NCBI RefSeq assembly: GCF_044901685.1
Contig: NZ_JBJDPS010000019.1
Coordinates: forward strand, 54,879-118,878
Origin: Micromonospora_G sp044901685
GTDB lineage: Bacteria; Actinomycetota; Actinomycetes; Mycobacteriales; Micromonosporaceae
DNA length: 64,000 nt
Reading direction: 5' to 3'
The notes below the pieces were generated by a model. It searched no databases. It was not told the DNA's origin and saw only the letters and a list, made by a program, of their open reading frames with translations. Position numbers and translations under genes: made by a program. Every line of letters begins with the position of its first letter. The first letter of the stretch is position 1. Below, piece after piece: positions 1 through 8,916 of this stretch.

Positions 1-8
1 GCTGGACG

Positions 9-1058
9 ATGTCCCCGACACGTCGCCTGTCCCGAACCACCGCCGCCGTGCTGAGCGCCCTGGTCACCGTCGTCGGCGTCACCGCCGTCGCGCTCACCGC
101 GAGCCCTTCCGCCGCCGCCGCGGACTGTAGCAGCGGCTACGTCGCGTTGACCTACGACGACGGTCCCAACGCCGGCACCACCACCAGCCTCATCAACGCC
201 CTGCGGGCCAACGGCGTACGCGCCACCTTCTTCAACATCGGTCAGAAGGCACAGCAGAACCAGGCCCTGGTCCGGGCCCAGCAACAGGCCGGCATGTGGA
301 TCGGCAACCACAGTTGGAGCCACCCGCACCTGACCCAGCTCAGCAGCGCGCAGATCACCTCGGAGCTGACCCAGACCCAGCAGGCGATCCAGCAGGCCAC
401 CGGCACCGCGCCACGGCTGTTCCGGCCCCCGTACGGGGAGACCAACGCGACCGTACGGTCGGTCCAGGCGCAACTCGGTCTGACCGAGGTGCTCTGGAGC
501 GTGGACTCGCAGGACTGGAACGGTGCCAGCACCGCCCAGATCGTGCAGGCGGCGTCGAGCCTGCAGAACGGCGGCGTGATCCTCATGCACGACGGCTACC
601 AGACCACGATCAACGCCATCCCGCAGATCGTCGCGAACCTGACCAGTCGCAACCTCTGCGCCGGCATGATCTCCACCAGCACGGGCCGGGCGGTCGCGCC
701 CGACGGTGGCAATCCCGGCCCGACCGCCACCACGACGCCGCCCCCGTCCGGTGGTGGTGGCTGCACCGCCAGCTACCGCGAGACGCAACGCTGGGGCGAC
801 CGGTTCAACGGCGAGGTCACCATCAGGGCCGGCGGCACCGCCATCACCAGTTGGACGGGGACCGTCACCCTGCGCGGCCCGCAGCGGGTCTCGACCGTCT
901 GGAACGGCAGCCCGAGCTGGGACGGCAGCGGACTGGTCATGACCGTCAGGCCCAGCGGCAACGGCTCCCTGCCCGCTGGCGGCAGCACCACCTTCGGCTT
1001 CACCGTGATGGCCAACGGCAACTGGACCGCCCCCACCGTCGCCTGCCGTACCCCCTGA
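9..1058 (+). CDS. Secreted polysaccharide (chitin) deacetylase with C-terminal CBM2
   Basis: A 349-residue exported enzyme of the NodB / carbohydrate esterase 4 family, expected to remove N-acetyl groups from chitin or a related polymer outside the cell. Residues 1-39 form a Sec signal ending in an Ala-rich cleavage region before Cys40. The NodB domain (about 45-220) has all five motifs: TYDDGP (metal-binding Asp pair), NHSWSHPHL (metal His pair), RPPYGE, DSQDWN and LMHDGY. A Pro/Thr/Gly linker leads to a family 2 carbohydrate-binding module (about 252-349) bounded by two cysteines. The start lies at the very edge of the window, so upstream context is not visible. A 13-bp hairpin follows the stop. 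Chitin rather than peptidoglycan as substrate is an inference from the CBM2. Confidence 0.9.
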   Translation: MSPTRRLSRTTAAVLSALVTVVGVTAVALTASPSAAAADCSSGYVALTYDDGPNAGTTTSLINALRANGVRATFFNIGQKAQQNQALVRAQQQAGMWIGNHSWSHPHLTQLSSAQITSELTQTQQAIQQATGTAPRLFRPPYGETNATVRSVQAQLGLTEVLWSVDSQDWNGASTAQIVQAASSLQNGGVILMHDGYQTTINAIPQIVANLTSRNLCAGMISTSTGRAVAPDGGNPGPTATTTPPPSGGGGCTASYRETQRWGDRFNGEVTIRAGGTAITSWTGTVTLRGPQRVSTVWNGSPSWDGSGLVMTVRPSGNGSLPAGGSTTFGFTVMANGNWTAPTVACRTP

Positions 1059-1087
1059 TCTCGACCAGGGCGACGGCCCCCCGGCAC

Positions 1088-1118
1088 CCGCCGGTCCCGG
1101 TAATCCCGGGACCGGCGG
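1088..1118 (+). terminator. 13-bp perfect hairpin after the deacetylase gene
   Basis: Arms at 1088-1100 and 1106-1118 are exact inverted repeats around the 5-nt loop TAATC. There is no U-tract, as is usual for actinomycete terminators. Confidence 0.7.
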
Positions 1119-1142
1119 AGCCGCCGGGAACGACCAAACAGT

Positions 1143-1178
1143 CGGATCGACCGAACCAGCCGGATCGACCGAACCAGC
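1143..1178. repeat. 18-bp tandem direct repeat, two copies
   Basis: Two exact copies of CGGATCGACCGAACCAGC lie at 1143-1160 and 1161-1178 in the leader between the two deacetylase genes. Function unknown; they could be a regulator site or slippage product. Confidence 0.75.
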
Positions 1179-1222
1179 CGGCATCGACACCGTCGGTCCC
1201 GACCGGAGGAAGGCGGAGTGCC

Positions 1223-1837
1223 ATGCCTGGGCACCGACCCGGGGTGAGCCCCGAGATCATCGATGCCGCCCGTGGCACCGGCAACGTCGTCAGTCTCACC
1301 TTCGACGACGGACCCAACCCCGTCGACACCCCACGCCTGCTCTCGGTGCTGCGCACCCACCGGGTCAAGGCGGTGTTCTGCCTCTGGGGCGAACACGTCG
1401 CGCGACGTCCCGACCTGGTCCGCCGGATCGTCGCCGCCGGCCACAGCATCGGCAACCACAGCATGCGACACGACGACATGGCCAACTGGAGCCCGGCACG
1501 GATCGAGGCCGACCTGCGCCAGACCAACGCGTTGATCCGCCACACCGTGCCCGGTGTCCAGATCCGCTACTTCCGCGCCCCGTACGGCAGTTGGGGCCAG
1601 ACCCCGGCGGTCGCCGCCCGGATGGGGATGCGGCCACTGGGCTGGCGCCTGGCCATCACCGACTGGGAGCCGCCCGGCACCGACGTGCTGCGCGACCGGC
1701 TGCTCGACGGGGTGACGCCCGGCGCGGTGGTGCTGATGCACGACGGCGGCGGTGACCGCGCCCAGACCGTCGACGCGGTCGACCAGGTGATCCCGCTACT
1801 GAAGTCGCGGGGGTGGCGGTTCACCCTGCCGGCCTGA
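1223..1837 (+). CDS. Polysaccharide deacetylase, NodB domain only
   Basis: A 204-residue protein made almost entirely of a NodB/CE4 domain: TFDDGP, NHSMRHDD, RAPYGSW, ITDWEPPG and LMHDGGGD are all present, so it should be an active metal-dependent deacetylase. I chose the ATG at 1223 because GGAGGAAGG stands just upstream and the domain begins about 20 residues later; the open frame extends further upstream without coding character. Unlike the preceding enzyme it has no signal peptide or binding module, so it is probably cytoplasmic or exported in another way. The gap of 164 bp with a hairpin suggests a separate transcription unit from the upstream deacetylase. Substrate unknown. Confidence 0.85.
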   Translation: MPGHRPGVSPEIIDAARGTGNVVSLTFDDGPNPVDTPRLLSVLRTHRVKAVFCLWGEHVARRPDLVRRIVAAGHSIGNHSMRHDDMANWSPARIEADLRQTNALIRHTVPGVQIRYFRAPYGSWGQTPAVAARMGMRPLGWRLAITDWEPPGTDVLRDRLLDGVTPGAVVLMHDGGGDRAQTVDAVDQVIPLLKSRGWRFTLPA

Positions 1838-1858
1838 GGCGGTCGGCGCGCGGAGCCA

Positions 1859-1893
1859 GCTCCGGGGGATCAGCGGCGGGGATCCCCCGGAGC
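1859..1893. terminator. Bidirectional 13-bp hairpin between convergent genes
   Basis: Exact inverted repeats at 1859-1871 and 1881-1893 (9-nt loop) lie between the deacetylase stop and the convergent LtrA stop. Confidence 0.75.
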
Positions 1894-1954
1894 ATCCGCT
1901 CAGTAGACGTACGGCCAACCGGCGCTGTCCCAGCCGATCAGGTCTGGTGCGCGG

Positions 1955-3190
1955 TCACGCCTCGGAGTCGCGATCGCCGGATGCCTCCGTCCCGATCGGC
2001 GAGGCGGGAGGCTCCAGCGGCCGTCTTCGGTTCCGCAGCGCGTCCAGTAGCGCGACCAGGGCCAGCACTCCGGCCACCACGCTCAGCCCGACCATCGGCT
2101 CCCACTGCGTCAACGCCGGCGTGCCCAGCAGCAGGACCACCAAGCCGATCATGCGGGATCGGGAGACCCGGCCGAAGATCTCGTACTCCAGCCGTAGATG
2201 GGCGACGAGGAAGAGGACCGGACCGCCCACCAGGAACAGGAGCCAAGTGGGTCGCGGCGGCCCGTGCGGGTGATCGATCACCAGTTGGTAGCCGACGGCG
2301 GTGACGAGCACACTGAACACGATCAGCAAGTGCGTCCGTTCCGACGCCGTGCCCAGCCGACCGGGCATACCCGCCCGATCCAGCGCCTCGGTCAGCAGCA
2401 GGCCGGCGCGGTGGAAGTAGATCCGCCAGAGCAGCGCGCTGGTGGCGAACGCGACCACGAAGGCGGCGGCCCGCTCCCCGGAGTAGTCCGTGCCACTGAA
2501 AACCATGCCGATGACCAGAATCGATTCACCGAGTGCGATGAGAAACATCTGCTGGTGACGGTCGGCAAGATGCGTCCCGGCGATCCGCCAGCGGCTCACC
2601 GCCGAGGCCCCGAGCCTCGGCAGCGGCCAGCCCAGGGCCCAGGCGAGATAGTCCACAGCGAGGGCGGCGGCCCACAGCGGCAGCCGGAGTGGGTCCGGGC
2701 CCAACGCGCCGGCCAGCCAGAGCGGCGCGCTGGCCGCAGCCCACGCGGCGAGCCGGAACGGCACCAGCCGTCGTGGATGGCCACGCAGCGCGGCGGCGAC
2801 CACCAACGGCCGCACCACCATCACCGTCAGGTACGCGACCGCGAACGGCAGCGCTCGCTCCTCCATCGCGCGCGGCAGCGTCACCGCCATGACCAGGCCG
2901 GCGAACATGGTGCCGACCACGATCGCCTGGATGATCGACTGCTCCGGTTCGTAGCGGCTGGTGATCCAGGTGGTGTGCGACCAGATCAGCCAGAGCGCCA
3001 GGAAGAGCAGCAGGGTACGGCCGAACCCCGTGGCGAGCGCCCAGCCGGTGTCGTCGCTCAGGTCGGCGAATCGTTGCGAGACCCGGGTGAGGGCCACGAC
3101 AAAGGCCAGATCGAAGAAGAGCTCCACGAACGTGGCGCGGCCAGAACTCGCGGGAGGGCGCAGCAGCTCGGCACCGCGTCCCGCCGCCAT
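1955..3190 (-). CDS. LtrA-family (low temperature requirement A) membrane protein
   Basis: A polytopic membrane protein of about 411 residues, recognised as LtrA by the N-terminal block ATFVELFFDLAFVVALTRV and by the middle segment with HLADRHQQMFLIALGESILV. Around ten hydrophobic segments are visible. The family was named for a Listeria gene needed for growth in the cold, but its biochemical role is not settled. The ATG at 3190 is preferred over an in-frame TTG at 3211 because it is the only strong start codon and lies shortly before the conserved block. The tail is polar. A second, divergent LtrA lies at 22463-23761. Confidence 0.85.
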   Translation of the reverse strand: MAAGRGAELLRPPASSGRATFVELFFDLAFVVALTRVSQRFADLSDDTGWALATGFGRTLLLFLALWLIWSHTTWITSRYEPEQSIIQAIVVGTMFAGLVMAVTLPRAMEERALPFAVAYLTVMVVRPLVVAAALRGHPRRLVPFRLAAWAAASAPLWLAGALGPDPLRLPLWAAALAVDYLAWALGWPLPRLGASAVSRWRIAGTHLADRHQQMFLIALGESILVIGMVFSGTDYSGERAAAFVVAFATSALLWRIYFHRAGLLLTEALDRAGMPGRLGTASERTHLLIVFSVLVTAVGYQLVIDHPHGPPRPTWLLFLVGGPVLFLVAHLRLEYEIFGRVSRSRMIGLVVLLLGTPALTQWEPMVGLSVVAGVLALVALLDALRNRRRPLEPPASPIGTEASGDRDSEA

Positions 3191-3351
3191 CGTCCGCCCC
3201 CTGTCGCACAACGAGTCGGGCGCCAGAGGGGCTGGGTCAGCATGCCTCGGACGGCGTCCCCTCGCCGCCGCCGCGCTGACAACCGCACTCTATCCGAGGC
3301 CGAACCCGCACAGGCGCGGCCGGCAAAAGACCCCACTTTCCCGCCCGGCAC

Positions 3352-3420
3352 CACGATGGCCCGTCCGGTGTCACGACGGCGGCCCGGCGTCACGACGGCG
3401 GGCCCGGCGCCACGATGGCG
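3352..3420. repeat. Tandem repeat, about 19-20 bp unit, 3.5 copies
   Basis: Copies begin at 3352, 3372, 3391 and 3411, each starting CACGAYGGC and continuing with a GC-rich half such as GGCCCGGCGT. The array lies between the acyltransferase stop and the LtrA start, reading against both. It may fold into a terminator-like structure; function unknown. Confidence 0.7.
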
Positions 3421-3429
3421 GGGGACGGT

Positions 3430-5631
3430 TCAGCCGGTGCGTCCGGGCAACTCGCCGGAGAGCGCCTCCCGCAGGTGCTGGTGCAGCCGGGGGGCGAGGC
3501 TGCGCGCGTACGCGGCGGTGAGGTGGTGGCTGTCCCGGTAGACCAGCGTCCCGCCGATCACCGGGGCGCACGACGACGTCGGGCAGATCGCGTCGTTCAG
3601 GTCGACCAGGTGTACGCCGGCCAACCCGGTGGCGGCCCGCTCCTGCGGCAGTCCACCGGCGAGCGCGGCCTCCCTCAGACTCGCGCAGCGGGTCAGTGCC
3701 CGCCGGTTCGCCGAGACGCACTCGGCGACGTCGACCCGGAACGCCGGGGTGTCCCGGAGGACCACCAGCGGCAGCCCCGTGCCCGCCACCTCCGACCAGG
3801 TCTGCGCCAACGCCTCCGTCTGCGCCTGGGCCGTGGCCCGACCCGGGCGCGGCAGCACACCGTCGACCAGCGGAATCTGGGTCACCCCGGAGACGATCAG
3901 CAGGGCCGGGCGGTCTGCCCCGGCGAGCGCCGTACGCAGCCTCCGGTTCCATTCCGTGCAGCTCTCGTACGGCCTGCCGTGCAGGGTGATCGGGGCGACC
4001 TGGAACGGACACATCGCCTTCAGGCACGTCACCAGCCGCCAACCGCGCTCGGCGGCGACCACCTGCACGGCCGGGAGCCAGTGCGCCGCGTGCGAGTCTC
4101 CGGCGAGCACCACCTCCACCTTCGCCTCCCGGTCCCCGTAGACGCAGGTACGAAGGCTCGCCTCCGACGCCTGCGCGACACAGTCGTCGCGGTACGCGTC
4201 CGGTACGTCGTCCCGGGCGACCAGCGGGTCCGGTGTGATGCTCGGGACGTGGTCGACCGGTGCCCCGGCCGGGTCGTCCCGGGGCTCCGGGCCGAGCACG
4301 GCGGCGCCCAGCGGCGGAGCGGGTGCGCCGGTCGCGGACGCGCCCGCATCCGGTGCGGCGGTGCCCGCCGGAGTCGGGGCCGGGGAGCGGAGCACCAGCA
4401 GGAGCCCCATCCCGGCGAGAAGCGGGAGACAGGTTGCCGCCAGGCCCACCCGGAGGGCGTACGCCGGCCGGGCGGCGGAGCGCCGGACCGGGTTCTCCAC
4501 CAGCCGACAGGTCAGTACGGCCGGCACCACCGAGGCCAGCACGATCCCGACACCGGTCGCCGGTCCGAGCGGACCGAACCGGGCCGTCGCCACCACCAGC
4601 AGCGGCCAGTGCCACAGGTACCACGAGTAGGAGACGGCGCCGGCCGCCCGGATCGGCCGCCAGCCGAGCAACGAAGCCGGCCCCGCCCGCCACCCCGCGA
4701 CACCGACACCGGCACCGGCACCGGCACCGACAGTGCCGACACCGGCGGCGATGACGGCGGCGGTGCCGAGCGTCGGCAGCAGCGCCAGATATCCGGGCCA
4801 GCCGTTGACCTCGGGGCCGAGCAGCGTCGCCGCCAGCAGGATCGCGGCGAGCCCGGCCCAACCCGTCACGGCGACGACCGTACGGGGCAGTCGGTGCAGG
4901 TGGGGGCCGAGCACCGCCAGCCCGCCGCCGAGGGCCAGTTCCCAGATCCGGGTGGTGGTCACGACGTACGCCCGCGTCGGATCGGCCTGGCCGAGGTGGA
5001 TCGACCAGGCCAGCGACGCCACCGCGAGCAGGGCGAGCGCGACCAACGCCCGCCCTCCGACGCTGCGCCGTACGTGTCGACCGGGTGCGCGCCAACCGAG
5101 CCAGACGGCCGCCACCAGGAGCAGCGGCCAGAGCAGGTAGAACTGCTCCTCGACCGCGAGCGACCAGTAGTGCTGCAAGATGCTCGGAGCCTGGTCGGCC
5201 CGGAGGTAGTCGGCCGACCGTTCGGCGAGCCGCCAGTTCATCGCGTACAGGGTGCTCGCCAGGGCGTCGCCGATCGTGTCCGACCACCGGATGCGCGGCA
5301 GGAACAGGTACGTGAGCAGCAGGCTCGCGACGATGACGACGCCGGCCGCCGGCAACAGACGCCTGGCCCGCCGGGCGTAGAAGTGAGCCAGGGAGATCCG
5401 TCCGGTTCGGCGCAACTCGCCGAGCAGCAGGCCGGTGATGAGGAATCCGGAGATCACGAAGAAGACGTCGACGCCGACAAAACCGCCGGGCAGCAGTGGC
5501 AGCCCGGCGTGCCCGAGCAGGACCAGCAGCACCGCGACGCCGCGCAGCCCCTCGATGTCGGCGCGGAACCCTGCGGCCTGGTCAAGATCGCGGGGCCCGC
5601 CCGGGTGGCGGTGCCGGTCCGAGCGCCCCAT
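3430..5631 (-). CDS. Acyltransferase 3 / SGNH surface-polymer O-acyltransferase (OafA-like)
   Basis: A 733-residue integral membrane enzyme predicted to move acyl groups onto a cell-envelope glycan. The N-terminal half is an acyltransferase-3 domain with the opening FRADIEGLRGVAVLL followed by LLGHAG (catalytic His) and about ten membrane segments. After a Pro/Ala-rich linker comes a periplasmic-type SGNH domain (about 470-730) with VLAGDSHAAHW (nucleophile Ser) and a C-terminal DSHHLT (Asp-His). The start at 5631 follows GGAGG with 5-nt spacing; a GTG 11 codons upstream is the alternative. The leader at 5665-5739 is unusually AT-rich. Length and domain order match OafA/YrhL enzymes. Confidence 0.88.
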   Translation of the reverse strand: MGRSDRHRHPGGPRDLDQAAGFRADIEGLRGVAVLLVLLGHAGLPLLPGGFVGVDVFFVISGFLITGLLLGELRRTGRISLAHFYARRARRLLPAAGVVIVASLLLTYLFLPRIRWSDTIGDALASTLYAMNWRLAERSADYLRADQAPSILQHYWSLAVEEQFYLLWPLLLVAAVWLGWRAPGRHVRRSVGGRALVALALLAVASLAWSIHLGQADPTRAYVVTTTRIWELALGGGLAVLGPHLHRLPRTVVAVTGWAGLAAILLAATLLGPEVNGWPGYLALLPTLGTAAVIAAGVGTVGAGAGAGVGVAGWRAGPASLLGWRPIRAAGAVSYSWYLWHWPLLVVATARFGPLGPATGVGIVLASVVPAVLTCRLVENPVRRSAARPAYALRVGLAATCLPLLAGMGLLLVLRSPAPTPAGTAAPDAGASATGAPAPPLGAAVLGPEPRDDPAGAPVDHVPSITPDPLVARDDVPDAYRDDCVAQASEASLRTCVYGDREAKVEVVLAGDSHAAHWLPAVQVVAAERGWRLVTCLKAMCPFQVAPITLHGRPYESCTEWNRRLRTALAGADRPALLIVSGVTQIPLVDGVLPRPGRATAQAQTEALAQTWSEVAGTGLPLVVLRDTPAFRVDVAECVSANRRALTRCASLREAALAGGLPQERAATGLAGVHLVDLNDAICPTSSCAPVIGGTLVYRDSHHLTAAYARSLAPRLHQHLREALSGELPGRTG

Positions 5632-5739
5632 CCCATCCTCCGCACCACGGCGACCTCGCGTCACGGCCGGAAGAGCCGAGCGGCTTCATGGTATGAGGAG
5701 ATAAAGGAGGTTAGGGCAATTTTGAGCGGAAAGACTGTT

Positions 5740-6138
5740 TCAAGAGGTGGTCGAGCGTCGCCGCTGTCGGCGCCACGTCTCGACGATCTCGTCCGCGTCG
5801 AAGGTGCCGAGGAACACCGGCGGGCCCTCGATCAGCCCCTGCCGGGCGCGTACGATCCGTTCGTTCAGGTCCGCGACCGTTGCCCGTACGGCCTGCTCCG
5901 AGTTCTTGCCGGCAAGCGTCTGCGCCAGCTCCTCGGCCTCCTTGCGCAGGCGCAGCGAGGCCGGCGCCAGCCCGGTCAGGTTCTCCCGGCGGACCCAGTC
6001 CTTGATCCACCAGTCCTCGTCGTAGGTGGTGCCGCGGTCCGGCAGCGGCTTGCCGGTGCCGGGCAGATCGTCGAACTCGCCCCGCTCCTGTGCCTCGCGG
6101 ATCTGCCGGTCGATCCGGGACTCGTACCGGTCGGGCAT
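5740..6138 (-). CDS. DUF1992 (DnaJ-C28-like) protein
   Basis: A 132-residue soluble protein matching the DUF1992 family by the sequence IDRQIREAQERGEFDDLPG near the N-terminus, then GKPLP and a WWIKDWVRREN block. The family also appears in eukaryotic DNAJC28, but its bacterial role is not known. The C-terminal third is helical and charged. It stands alone: upstream is a 90-bp gap to the ABC transporter operon on the same strand, downstream the AT-rich leader of the acyltransferase gene. It could be co-transcribed with the acyltransferase, though nothing links them in function. Confidence 0.85.
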   Translation of the reverse strand: MPDRYESRIDRQIREAQERGEFDDLPGTGKPLPDRGTTYDEDWWIKDWVRRENLTGLAPASLRLRKEAEELAQTLAGKNSEQAVRATVADLNERIVRARQGLIEGPPVFLGTFDADEIVETWRRQRRRSTTS

Positions 6139-6228
6139 CGGGGGTCACCTGCCTGGGTCGTCTGGGTACGCCGATTTTACCGCGCTGACCAGCACCGTTG
6201 CCCCGCCCGGTGACGGGCCGGAAGGCGA

Positions 6229-6993
6229 TCAGGTGAGCAGCATCCCGCTCAGCCGACGGTTCGCCAGCCAGGTCCCACCCACCCCCATGGCGACCAGGTA
6301 CGCGACCGCGCCCACCATGCCGAAGCCGAGTTCCCCGGTGGTCAGCCCGCGCAGCAGCTCGATGCTCTGGTAGAGCGGCAGCGCGGCCACCACCACCTGC
6401 ACCGCTCCCGGGTACACCGACAGCGGGTAGAAGGTCGTCGCGAAGAGGAACATCGGCAGCATGCACAGTTGCAGGTACTGGTGGTGGTGCTGGTCGCGGA
6501 TGTAGGTCGCGGCGGCGAGCCCGGCGGCGGAGAACGCGAAGGCGATCAGCACGGCGGCCGGCACGGCGAGCAGCGCCCACCAGGAGTGCACCATGCCGAG
6601 GGCGGTGATCACCAGGAAGAAGCAGGTGGACGAGAGCGTGCTGCGCAGCACCGACGCGGCGATCTCACCGACCGCGATGTCCGGCATCCGCATCGGCGTG
6701 GTCACGATCGCGTCGTAGAGCTTGTCGAACCGTACCCGCCACCACACGTTGTAGGTGGTCTCGTTGACCGCGCTGTTCATCGCCGAGGTGGCGAGCAGCG
6801 CCGGGGCGACAAAGGCCGCGTAGCGCCCGATGTCGCCGCCGGTCGCGCCGTCGTCGACGAGCTGCCCGATCCCGATGCCGACCGACAGCAGGTAGAGGAA
6901 CGGCTCGAAGATGCCGTTGACAACGAGGTTCCAGGGTCGGCCGTGCCGCAGCACCCAGAGGTGGCGCAGCACGATCAGGTGCGCGGACGACAA
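6229..6993 (-). CDS. ABC-2 type transporter permease (third gene of exporter operon)
   Basis: A 254-residue membrane protein with six predicted helices in the ABC-2 fold. The segment VRFDKLYDAIVTTPMRMPDIAVGE is the cytoplasmic coupling region typical of NodJ/DrrB-like exporters, and the C-terminal segment has the LPLYQSIELLRGL pattern. It lies 11 bp after the related permease at 7005-7856 and the ATPase at 7859-8812, giving ATPase-permease-permease in one transcript. The two permeases probably form a heterodimer exporting a drug, lipid or polyketide; substrate unknown. It ends the operon. Confidence 0.87.
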   Translation of the reverse strand: MSSAHLIVLRHLWVLRHGRPWNLVVNGIFEPFLYLLSVGIGIGQLVDDGATGGDIGRYAAFVAPALLATSAMNSAVNETTYNVWWRVRFDKLYDAIVTTPMRMPDIAVGEIAASVLRSTLSSTCFFLVITALGMVHSWWALLAVPAAVLIAFAFSAAGLAAATYIRDQHHHQYLQLCMLPMFLFATTFYPLSVYPGAVQVVVAALPLYQSIELLRGLTTGELGFGMVGAVAYLVAMGVGGTWLANRRLSGMLLT

Positions 6994-7004
6994 CGGTCAG
7001 CTCC

Positions 7005-7856
7005 CTACGCGTAGAGGTGGCGCCGGTAGTTGCGGCGGCAGAGGAGGTAGCCGACAACCGTGAGGGCGACCAGGTAGGCCACGTGCCCCAGGCTGGTCGG
7101 CCAGGTTGCCGTACCGAGGCTGAGCGTGCGACAGAGGTCGACCCCGTGCCAGAGCGGCGTGACGTAGACGATCGGGCGCAGCACCTCGGGGAGCTGCTCG
7201 ACCGCGAAGAACGTGCCGGAGAAGAGGTAGAGCGGCATGACCACCCACTTGAAGATCCCGGACACCGGTTCGCTGTTGGTCAGCGTCACCGCCCAGGCCG
7301 CCGCCGGTAGGGCGAACGCCATTCCGGTCAACGTCGCCGCCGGCAGGGTCAGCGCCACCAGCGGGGACTGCGCGGCTCCGAAGGCGACCATCACCAGCAG
7401 GAAGGCGGCAGCGCTCATCGCCACCCGTACCGTCATGAAAAGCGCGTGGCCGTGCAGGATGTCCTCGGGCTCCAGCGGCGTCCCGGCCGCCACCGGATAG
7501 GCACCGCCCGATCGGCGGCTCCAGCTCACCGGGAAGGCCGACTCGATGATGCCGTTCTGCATCGACGCGGCGGCGAGCATGCCCGGGGCGAAGAAGGCGA
7601 GGTAGTCGACGCCGCCGAGCGCGGCCGTGTCCGGGCCGATCAGCCGGCCGAGCCCGAGGCCCATCGCGACCAGGAAGAGCAGCGGGTTCGCGACGCTGAT
7701 CACCACGGTGCCGCGCCAGGTCCGCCGGTAGCGCAACGCCCAGTACCGGTACGCCCGCAGCGCCATGCCCACGCCGGTCACGCCGGCCGGGTCGTTCGTG
7801 TCGGTCGAACCGCTCGGGTTGCTCGGGTTGCTCGGGGTGAGGGTGTCGGTGGCCAT
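7005..7856 (-). CDS. ABC-2 type transporter permease (second gene of exporter operon)
   Basis: A 283-residue membrane protein with a polar, Asn/Pro/Ser-rich N-terminus of about 25 residues and then six helices of the ABC-2 fold. The motif SWSRRSGGAYPVAAGTPLEP is the coupling region, and LPLWHGVDLCR-like sequence near the C-terminus (VTPLWHGVDLCR) is typical of the family. The start codon lies 2 nt after the ATPase stop, indicating translational coupling. It pairs with the permease at 6229-6993. Export of a hydrophobic compound is inferred from resemblance to daunorubicin/nodulation-type exporters. Confidence 0.88.
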   Translation of the reverse strand: MATDTLTPSNPSNPSGSTDTNDPAGVTGVGMALRAYRYWALRYRRTWRGTVVISVANPLLFLVAMGLGLGRLIGPDTAALGGVDYLAFFAPGMLAAASMQNGIIESAFPVSWSRRSGGAYPVAAGTPLEPEDILHGHALFMTVRVAMSAAAFLLVMVAFGAAQSPLVALTLPAATLTGMAFALPAAAWAVTLTNSEPVSGIFKWVVMPLYLFSGTFFAVEQLPEVLRPIVYVTPLWHGVDLCRTLSLGTATWPTSLGHVAYLVALTVVGYLLCRRNYRRHLYA

Positions 7857-7858
7857 GC

Positions 7859-8812
7859 TCAGTCCACCAGCGTCCGGCCGGTCAGCGCGAGGAAGACGTC
7901 CTCCAGGCTCGCCCGGCGCACCATGGCCGTGGCCGGATTCAAACCCAACCGGTGTACGGCAGCCAGCGCGGCCTCGCCCTCGGCGGTGTACCAGAGCAGC
8001 CGGTCCGGCAACTCCTCCAGCCGGTCCGTCATCCCCGTCGCGCGCAACTTCTCCAGCGCGGTGTCCTGCTCACCGGCGACAAACCGCAGCTCCAGCACCT
8101 CCCGGGTGGAATGCGCGGCGATCAGCTCGGCGGGTGAGCCCTGCGCCACGATCCGACCGTGGTCCATCACCACGAGCTGGTCACAGAGCTGTTCGGCCTC
8201 GTCCATGTAATGGGTGGTGAGGATCAGGCTGACACCCTGTTGCTTGAGCCGGAACAGCCGGTCCCAGAGCACGTGCCGGGCCTGCGGGTCGAGCCCGGTC
8301 GTCGGCTCGTCCAGCAGCAGGATCTCCGGCTCGTTGATCAGCGAACGGGCGATGGTCAGCCGGCGCCGCATACCGCCGGAGAGTGCCTCCACCCGCTCCG
8401 CGCCGCGCTCGGAGAGCTGGGCGAACTCCAGCAGCCGGTCGGTCCGCTCCGCGATGACCTGCTTCGGCAGCCCGAAGTAGCGGCCGTAGATGAGCAGGTT
8501 TTCCCGTACGGTCAACTCGCGGTCCAGCGCGTCGTCCTGGGGGACGACGCCGAGTCGGGCCCGGATTTGTCTTCCGTTGGTGGTCGGGTCCATGCCGAGC
8601 ACCCGCAGGGTGCCGGCGGTGGGCGGCGAGACGCAGGCGATCATCCGCATCGTGGACGACTTGCCGGCGCCGTTCGGACCGAGGAAACCGAACGCCCGTC
8701 CACGCTGGAGGGTGAAGTCGATCCCGTCGACCGCGGTGAAGCTCGTGGACCGGCGGTCGCGGGGCGGGTAACGCTTGACGAGGCCGACGGCCTCCACGAG
8801 GGGAGCGGTCAT
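7859..8812 (-). CDS. ABC transporter ATP-binding protein (NodI/DrrA type)
   Basis: A 317-residue ATPase that drives the two downstream permeases. Walker A is GPNGAGKSS, the signature is LSGGMRRRL, Walker B is ILLLDEPTTGLDP and the switch His follows in LTTHYMDEAE. A C-terminal extension of about 90 residues (from roughly 220) matches the regulatory tail of DrrA/NodI exporters rather than importers. It is the first gene of the operon; its promoter should lie in the AT-rich divergent region 8813-8916. Candidate substrates are a self-made antibiotic or a toxic lipid, but nothing here identifies it. Confidence 0.92.
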   Translation of the reverse strand: MTAPLVEAVGLVKRYPPRDRRSTSFTAVDGIDFTLQRGRAFGFLGPNGAGKSSTMRMIACVSPPTAGTLRVLGMDPTTNGRQIRARLGVVPQDDALDRELTVRENLLIYGRYFGLPKQVIAERTDRLLEFAQLSERGAERVEALSGGMRRRLTIARSLINEPEILLLDEPTTGLDPQARHVLWDRLFRLKQQGVSLILTTHYMDEAEQLCDQLVVMDHGRIVAQGSPAELIAAHSTREVLELRFVAGEQDTALEKLRATGMTDRLEELPDRLLWYTAEGEAALAAVHRLGLNPATAMVRRASLEDVFLALTGRTLVD

Positions 8813-8916
8813 CCGCCGAGCGTAGAAAATTTGACAGGCAGATGCAAATATTCAACAGGGTATTGCAAGAAGATGCATGTGCCGTCCAGGTGGTCCCGAG
8901 ATCGGAGTAGCGGCGG
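8813..8916. promoter_or_regulatory. AT-rich divergent promoter region
   Basis: This segment is far richer in A+T than its surroundings. It contains TTGACA at 8831-8836 on the plus strand and related words ATGCAAATATT and ATTGCAAG that could be operator half-sites. It serves the ABC operon (minus) and the small gene at 8917 (plus). Exact promoter elements are not certain. Confidence 0.5.

Noticed and set aside
2198..3541. Long plus-strand open frame over the LtrA gene
   Set aside because: Composition is rich in Arg, Gly and Gln with no domain; it is an antisense artefact of high GC third positions.
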